A stretch of DNA of 64,000 nucleotides from Phyllobacterium sp. OV277 (GTDB taxonomy: Bacteria > Pseudomonadota > Alphaproteobacteria > Rhizobiales > Rhizobiaceae). The stretch spans positions 283,157-347,156 of the forward strand of contig NZ_FNIY01000005.1 of assembly GCF_900104355.1 (NCBI RefSeq). Reading direction: 5' to 3'. Every line of letters starts with the position of its first letter. Position 1 is the stretch's first letter. Both the position numbers and the translations under genes were made by a program. The notes beneath the pieces were generated by a model. That model was not told where the DNA came from. It ran no database searches and worked only from the letters and a program-made list of their open reading frames with translations. Positions 59,981 through 64,000 of this stretch are shown piece after piece.

Positions 59981-60613
59981 TCACTTGCTGCCGGGCATCC
60001 TGTGCGGCGCGGGCGGACCTTTGCGATCAGCTTCGGTAAACTTCGCCTGCTGATCCGGCGTCAATACTTCAAACAGGGCTTTGGTGGCCTGCTTAAGCGT
60101 CTGGGCTTTTGCCCCACGTTCTATCGCAATATCAGCCATACGCTCGGTCGTCAGCGGCTCGTTCTCCTGCGGTTTGGCAGGATCATCGCTCACAGTGCCG
60201 GGCGCGGCGTTATCCCTGAAATGAGGATGGGGTCCCTCGGCAAATGCCAGCAATGCGGACGTGTATGTTCGCCAGGTATCAAATTGTTCGCTGCGAATCC
60301 CCACCATCGTCTCCTCAGCGGCCAGCCAGCCCGCCAGAGCAGAGGCCGCGTCCTTGGGATGGGGAAAATGCCTTTCATGCACGTGCCTGGCTTCGTCGGC
60401 TTTCTCCAGCTGTTCACGACATGCATTCTCCTCATCGTACTCATCATCCTCACCAAGAAAGGATTGAGCCAATTGAGTGAATGATATGTTCGAGACCCTC
60501 TCCGTTGAAGTCGCAACGAAAGGATGCTCGATGGGATCGGCCCGGCTTGGGGTCATTGTCAGACCGAAGATGACCGTCGATATCAGCCCCGCAGACAGGA
60601 GTGCACGTTTCAT
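59981..60613 (-). CDS. Periplasmic LTXXQ-motif (Spy/CpxP-like) protein
   Basis: A 210-residue exported protein with signal peptide MKRALLSAGLISTVIFGLTMTPSRA. The C-terminal half has FEVLTPDQQAKFTEAD, the LTxxQ motif found in Spy/CpxP-type periplasmic chaperones and sensors, plus long charged helices rich in Glu, His and Lys (EARHVHERHFPHPKD). A GAGG site precedes the ATG. It is divergent from an OmpR/EnvZ-type two-component system and shares a long dyad with it, recalling CpxP next to CpxRA. Role in envelope stress or metal response is inference. Confidence 0.85.
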   Translation of the reverse strand: MKRALLSAGLISTVIFGLTMTPSRADPIEHPFVATSTERVSNISFTQLAQSFLGEDDEYDEENACREQLEKADEARHVHERHFPHPKDAASALAGWLAAEETMVGIRSEQFDTWRTYTSALLAFAEGPHPHFRDNAAPGTVSDDPAKPQENEPLTTERMADIAIERGAKAQTLKQATKALFEVLTPDQQAKFTEADRKGPPAPHRMPGSK

Positions 60614-60714
60614 TTTTACCTCGCATCAGGAATAAACATTTGCTTCGGGAACATGAAACGCGCCGGCGTCTGAAATCCGTCTCAATCATTTCAGAAACTT
60701 GCTGATGGGAGTAT

Positions 60715-60766
60715 TTTTGTAACGAAACATTGCCGGGTTCATTGCCAGCAATGTTTCGTTACAAAA
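60715..60766. promoter_or_regulatory. Large perfect inverted repeat between the LTXXQ gene and the two-component system
   Basis: 19-bp perfect arms TTTTGTAACGAAACATTGC (60715-60733) and GCAATGTTTCGTTACAAAA (60748-60766) with a 14-base spacer. It lies 65 bases before the response-regulator start and about 100 bases before the divergent LTXXQ gene. The arms contain GTAAC units typical of OmpR-family boxes. It is best explained as a twin operator for the response regulator controlling both directions; it could also fold as a hairpin. Confidence 0.7.
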
Positions 60767-60830
60767 TTCCTCTGCCGGGCTTTTGGAAATACCGTTAGGA
60801 ACGGCCATGCGATTAGAAATGCGTTGAGCC

Positions 60831-61556
60831 ATGCAAACTGTACCCAACATAATGGTTGTCGACGACGATGCCGAAATCCGTTCGCTTCTTGGACGATATT
60901 TGCGAGAGCAAGGGTTTCGCGTTTGTGTGGCCGCCAACCGGCGGGAGTTTGACGCTCTCTTTGCCGAGCGCAATCCGGACCTGCTCGTGCTTGACGTCCT
61001 GCTGCCTGACGGGTCGGGTCTCGACATCTGCCGGGTTATGCGCAGTCAAAGACAACAGGTTCCCATCATCCTGTTGACCGCACTTAAAGAAGATGTCGAT
61101 CGCATCATCGGCCTCGAAATCGGTGCCGATGATTACATGAGCAAGCCATTTAACCCGCGCGAGTTGACCGCCCGGATCAAAGCCGTTTTGCGACGCTCGA
61201 ACGCGGACAAATTACCGGACGAAGAAGTCAGCACTTTCGAGTTCGCAGACTTTATTGTTGAGCCGCGATTGCGCCGGGTCGTTGGCCTCTCGGGCATGAT
61301 GATTGATCTGACCGGAGCGGAATTCGACCTGCTGAAAGTCTTCCTTGAGCGAGCTGGCAAACTTTTGTCCCGGGACCAGCTACTCGACTTGACGCAAGGA
61401 CGCGACCGGGACCCGCTCGACCGTTCTATTGACGTGCTGATGAGCCGCTTGCGCAAGAAGCTAGGCGACTCCGAGGAGCGCCCCCTCTTCAAGACCGTGC
61501 GCAACGGTGGTTATCAACTGACCGTGCCCGTCAAGCTGATTGTCGCTGAAGCATGA
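60831..61556 (+). CDS. OmpR-family response regulator
   Basis: A 241-residue regulator. Receiver domain with acidic pocket DDD (11-13), phospho-acceptor D55 (LLVLDVLLPD) and K105 (SKPFNPRE). The C-terminal winged helix includes the typical LTGAEFDLLKVFLERAGKLLSRDQLLDL and the end VRNGGYQLTVP. It is followed with a 4-base overlap by its sensor kinase. The start ATG has only a weak ribosome-binding site (TTGAG). Targets are probably its own operon and the divergent LTXXQ gene. Confidence 0.93.
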   Translation: MQTVPNIMVVDDDAEIRSLLGRYLREQGFRVCVAANRREFDALFAERNPDLLVLDVLLPDGSGLDICRVMRSQRQQVPIILLTALKEDVDRIIGLEIGADDYMSKPFNPRELTARIKAVLRRSNADKLPDEEVSTFEFADFIVEPRLRRVVGLSGMMIDLTGAEFDLLKVFLERAGKLLSRDQLLDLTQGRDRDPLDRSIDVLMSRLRKKLGDSEERPLFKTVRNGGYQLTVPVKLIVAEA

Positions 61557-62812
61557 ATTCGCTGCGCAACCGGATTGCCCTGTTGCTGTTTCTGGCAATC
61601 GTAACCGTGGTGCTCTTGGCCACGCTTACCGCCGTTACCGTGCTTCGCGGGCCTCCACCGGAAGCGGTGCTGTCCCCGGTTATACAGCGGATCACCCCCG
61701 TTATCAGCATGATTGAAGCAGATCCGGCGAGCGCCGCATCGCAGGAATTTGCTGTGCAACCAATGCAGGCCCCTGGCTTTGACGACAGACGGCTATCCGG
61801 CATGTTCATGCGGGAGCTTGGGGAACACGGACTTGCCCGGACAGTTCTTGTGACCCGAAACGCCGGGCGGCAAGGCCTTGCGGCCTCTATAAGATTGCAA
61901 ACGGGCATGTGGCTGGTCGTCGATATTCCGGATATGACACCACATACATGGTGGATATTGACGGGTTGGATCACACTTATCACCCTCGGCAGCACCGCAG
62001 TATCAGTCTTTGCAGCATCAAAAATAACCAAACCACTTCTGCTGTTGGATAACGCAGTTACGGCAGTCAGCGCCGACGGGACTTTGCCCCATGTTCCGGA
62101 AACGGGTTCTCAGGAAGTCCGCGCTACGGCACAAACGATCAACAGACTATCCGAGCGGCTGAAAACCGCCACAGAAAGCCGTATGAGACTGATTGCTGCA
62201 GCGGGTCACGACATGCGGACACCAATGACCCGAATGCGGCTTCGTGCGGAATTCCTGCCTGATGATCTCGATCGCCAGAAATGGCTCAATGACCTTGAGG
62301 AACTGAGCAACATTGCTGACAGTGCCATCAGCCTTGTTCGCGAAGAAACTGTCAAAGATACATTTAGAAGCACGCGGCTAGATCTCACTATCAAGGAGAT
62401 AGCCGAAGAACTTTCCAGTCTCGACATGAAGGTGAATGTTCAAAGTCTGGCACCGCTCTCCATTGCTGCAAGCCCGTTGGCACTGAAACGCGCTTTGCGA
62501 AACCTCATCATCAATGGTGCAACCCACGGCAATGGCGCGGAGGTCGTCATGGAGCAGAGACTGCAAACCGCTGTCATCACCATAAAGGATAATGGTCCGG
62601 GAATTCCTCCTGAACTTCTGGATAAGGTGTTTGAACCGTTTTTCCGCGCCGATATTTCCCGGCGCAAGACCGTGCTTGGCGCAGGTCTTGGCTTGGCGAT
62701 TGCCAAGGAGATTATCGAGCGCTTCGGGGGAACCGTTACGATCACCAACAAAGCACCGTCAGGGCTTCTTCAGACTGTGTCATTCACCGTCGAAGCACTC
62801 CCACAGCTATAG
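61553..62812 (+). CDS. Sensor histidine kinase (EnvZ/CpxA-like)
   Basis: A 419-residue membrane kinase. Helix 1 at about residues 8-31 (IALLLFLAIVTVVLLATLTAVTVL), a periplasmic region of about 100 residues, helix 2 (ILTGWITLITLGSTAVSVFAA), HAMP, H-box with AAAGHDMRTPMTRMRLRAEF (phospho-accepting His near residue 220), N-box LRNLIINGATHGNGA, and G-boxes IKDNGPGIP and GAGLGLAIAKEI. The periplasmic part is short and has no known sensor domain. Partner of the response regulator upstream. Confidence 0.92.
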   Translation: MNSLRNRIALLLFLAIVTVVLLATLTAVTVLRGPPPEAVLSPVIQRITPVISMIEADPASAASQEFAVQPMQAPGFDDRRLSGMFMRELGEHGLARTVLVTRNAGRQGLAASIRLQTGMWLVVDIPDMTPHTWWILTGWITLITLGSTAVSVFAASKITKPLLLLDNAVTAVSADGTLPHVPETGSQEVRATAQTINRLSERLKTATESRMRLIAAAGHDMRTPMTRMRLRAEFLPDDLDRQKWLNDLEELSNIADSAISLVREETVKDTFRSTRLDLTIKEIAEELSSLDMKVNVQSLAPLSIAASPLALKRALRNLIINGATHGNGAEVVMEQRLQTAVITIKDNGPGIPPELLDKVFEPFFRADISRRKTVLGAGLGLAIAKEIIERFGGTVTITNKAPSGLLQTVSFTVEALPQL

Positions 62813-63003
62813 AGCCGGACCAGAAACACTCGTTAACGAAATCCCCACGGTCAGAAACCTTCTGAAACCGTTGGAACGCATTCCAAACATTCTGTTCTGC
62901 AAATTTTGCCTGATTAGTCGAGGCTGGAAGGACACACTCCAGCTATCGCCAACACAGTCAACAGGCCGCTGGAAATGCAGCGCAAAACGATGTGCGGGAC
63001 GCC

Positions 63004-63645
63004 ATGACACCAAGCAATCGATATTGGAACATTCTGGCATTGACGGTGGGCCGGTGCATTCTTGTCTCATTTGCCGTGATGTTTTCTGCTCAGGCTCACG
63101 CTGGGGTCGACAGCAAACCCTTGCTTGATCAGTTGATGAGTGACCGAAAGGAAGCATCCACCCCCGTTCGAACCGAAGCGAGCTTGCAGGACCCGCTGAC
63201 CGTCAAACTATTGACGCAGCCGCGCGAGGAAACATTTCAGAATTGGTCTTTGCTTTGCCAAACACTGGAAACGGGCAATGATTGCTTTGTGTCACAAACG
63301 CTTGTTGATAACAGGGTGCCTGACGGCAAAATGCTGTTCCAGATCAATGGCATTGATGAAAACGGCGCCCGTGGACATGTGATGCTGCCAGCCGGTTTCC
63401 TGCTGCGGGAAGGCGTAACCATCCGCATTGGCGAAACCACCCTTCAGTTTCCTCTTCTGTCGTGCATGCCTGAAGGGTGTGTTGCCGACATCAGTTTCAA
63501 TCAGCAGCAATTGGCGTTGCTGCAAACGAGCAATCAAGTCGATATCGCGATTGTACTACAGTCAGGCGAATATATGCATTTCCCGTTCAAGCTGCAGGGT
63601 TTTCAGTCCGCATTCCAGAAGATGAGTTGTGTTATCCGCCCCTAG
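63004..63645 (+). CDS. Invasion-associated locus B (IalB)-family secreted protein
   Basis: A 213-residue exported protein. The N-terminus MTPSNRYWNILALTVGRCILVSFAVMFSAQAHAG is a signal peptide. The mature part has the IalB arrangement: ENWSLLC-like start (QNWSLLCQTLETGNDCFVSQTLV), hydrophobic HVMLPAGFLLREGVTIRIG, and the second cysteine pair LLSCMPEGCVADIS, followed by a helix (LLQTSNQVDIAIV). The four cysteines likely form two disulphides. GGGA lies 5 bases before the ATG. In Bartonella IalB has been linked to erythrocyte invasion, but in free-living relatives the function is unknown. Confidence 0.85.
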   Translation: MTPSNRYWNILALTVGRCILVSFAVMFSAQAHAGVDSKPLLDQLMSDRKEASTPVRTEASLQDPLTVKLLTQPREETFQNWSLLCQTLETGNDCFVSQTLVDNRVPDGKMLFQINGIDENGARGHVMLPAGFLLREGVTIRIGETTLQFPLLSCMPEGCVADISFNQQQLALLQTSNQVDIAIVLQSGEYMHFPFKLQGFQSAFQKMSCVIRP

Positions 63646-63905
63646 TGCTGCACGCGACTTTTGCGTCAATAAAATGGCCAGCAACGTTCGATTACAAAAC
63701 AGCGCCTTGCAGCAAAATTGCGAGACAATACGGACTGATTTTGGACATCCCCAGCAGGGAATGTCGAGACCAGCAATGCAAAGAACAAGGGGCGGCATAC
63801 ATGGACGATGTTTCCGGAAAAGCAGATTTGCCCAGGCGTAGCCCGCCCGCCATCGGTCATCGTTGAGTACCTTTCCCGGAATAAGAAGACAGAGTTGGAA
63901 TACTG

Positions 63906-64000
63906 ATGGCGGCAAGTTCAAAATTCGTTGGTGCAGCGTCGGCGCTCGCCATTTCAGCGGCTCTTGTAAGTTCGGGAGCAATCGTCACCACGATTGCGGG
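63906..64000 (+). CDS. Start of an exported protein, truncated by window edge
   Basis: An ATG at 63906 opens a frame to the window end: MAASSKFVGAASALAISAAL then VSSGAIVTTIAG. The basic residue followed by an Ala/Val-rich core looks like a signal peptide or signal anchor. No ribosome-binding site is convincing (TTGGAATACTG upstream). The remainder is outside the window, so the product cannot be named. Confidence 0.5.
   Translation, partial: MAASSKFVGAASALAISAALVSSGAIVTTIA

Noticed and set aside
63646..63905. Several short overlapping frames after the IalB-like gene
   Set aside because: No ribosome-binding sites, Cys/Pro/Arg-rich composition and no family; treated as non-coding.
1..64000. 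CRISPR arrays, tRNA or rRNA genes, insertion sequences, prophage, integron or att sites
   Set aside because: I looked for regular repeats, cloverleaf-like ends, transposase motifs and terminal inverted repeats, and saw none that stand up.

Overview
The window looks like chromosomal DNA of an alphaproteobacterium of the order Hyphomicrobiales, most likely the Brucella/Ochrobactrum group. The two Omp2-type porins (28877-29977 and 46152-47231), the eukaryotic-type glutamine synthetase GlnII behind a perfect sigma-54 promoter, an IalB-like secreted protein and the very high density of solute ABC transporters all point that way. GC is moderate to high, gene density is high, and I see no tRNA, rRNA, IS element, prophage or CRISPR array. 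The placement is an inference from protein families, not from a search.

Layout. (1) 1-4172: the end of a plus-strand amino-sugar-like operon with CUT1 sugar permeases, a SIS-domain isomerase/deaminase, a PfkB kinase and a UgpC/MsmX-type ATPase; it converges on an AraC regulator (4169-5071, minus). (2) 5208-12097, minus: island A, encoding a GNAT acetyltransferase, a GH3 beta-N-acetylhexosaminidase (NagZ type) and a complete Dpp/Opp-type transporter. (3) 12334-15618, minus: small hypothetical proteins, a three-repeat secreted protein and glnII. (4) 16367-25918, plus: a long operon with a Tat-exported Opp-type binding protein, two permeases, a fused double ATPase whose first site is degenerate, a DeoR regulator, an M20 carbamoylase-like hydrolase and two choline-kinase-like phosphotransferases, closed by a strong bidirectional terminator. 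(5) 26004-31077: a small gene divergent from a TetR regulator with a double operator, an orphan winged-helix regulator, a porin and a CaiB/AMACR-type CoA transferase/racemase. (6) 31127-37202: an RND efflux pump with two adaptor proteins and a divergent TetR regulator sharing one operator. (7) 37237-45064, minus: island B, a paralogue of island A, with a Dpp/Opp transporter, a GNAT and a GH20 hexosaminidase. (8) 45349-51248: a nucleoside 2-deoxyribosyltransferase-like enzyme, the second porin, an amino acid permease and a Prc/Tsp protease. (9) 51429-59587, minus: a nine-gene operon of LacI, ribose-type ABC transporter, phosphotriesterase homologue, GATase-like protein, BtpA/SgcQ, TenA-like protein and ribokinase. 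(10) 59702-64000: an LTXXQ/Spy-like periplasmic protein divergent from an OmpR/EnvZ-type two-component system across a long perfect dyad, then an IalB-like protein and the start of another gene.

Theme. Much of the window is scavenging of amino sugars and related compounds. Islands A and B each pair a hexosaminidase and a related GNAT with an Opp-type importer, which suggests uptake of GlcNAc-containing oligosaccharides or muropeptides. The two strongest candidates for undescribed systems are the operon at 51429-59587 and the operon at 16367-25918. Both are complete, tightly packed catabolic cassettes whose enzymes do not add up to a pathway I can name.
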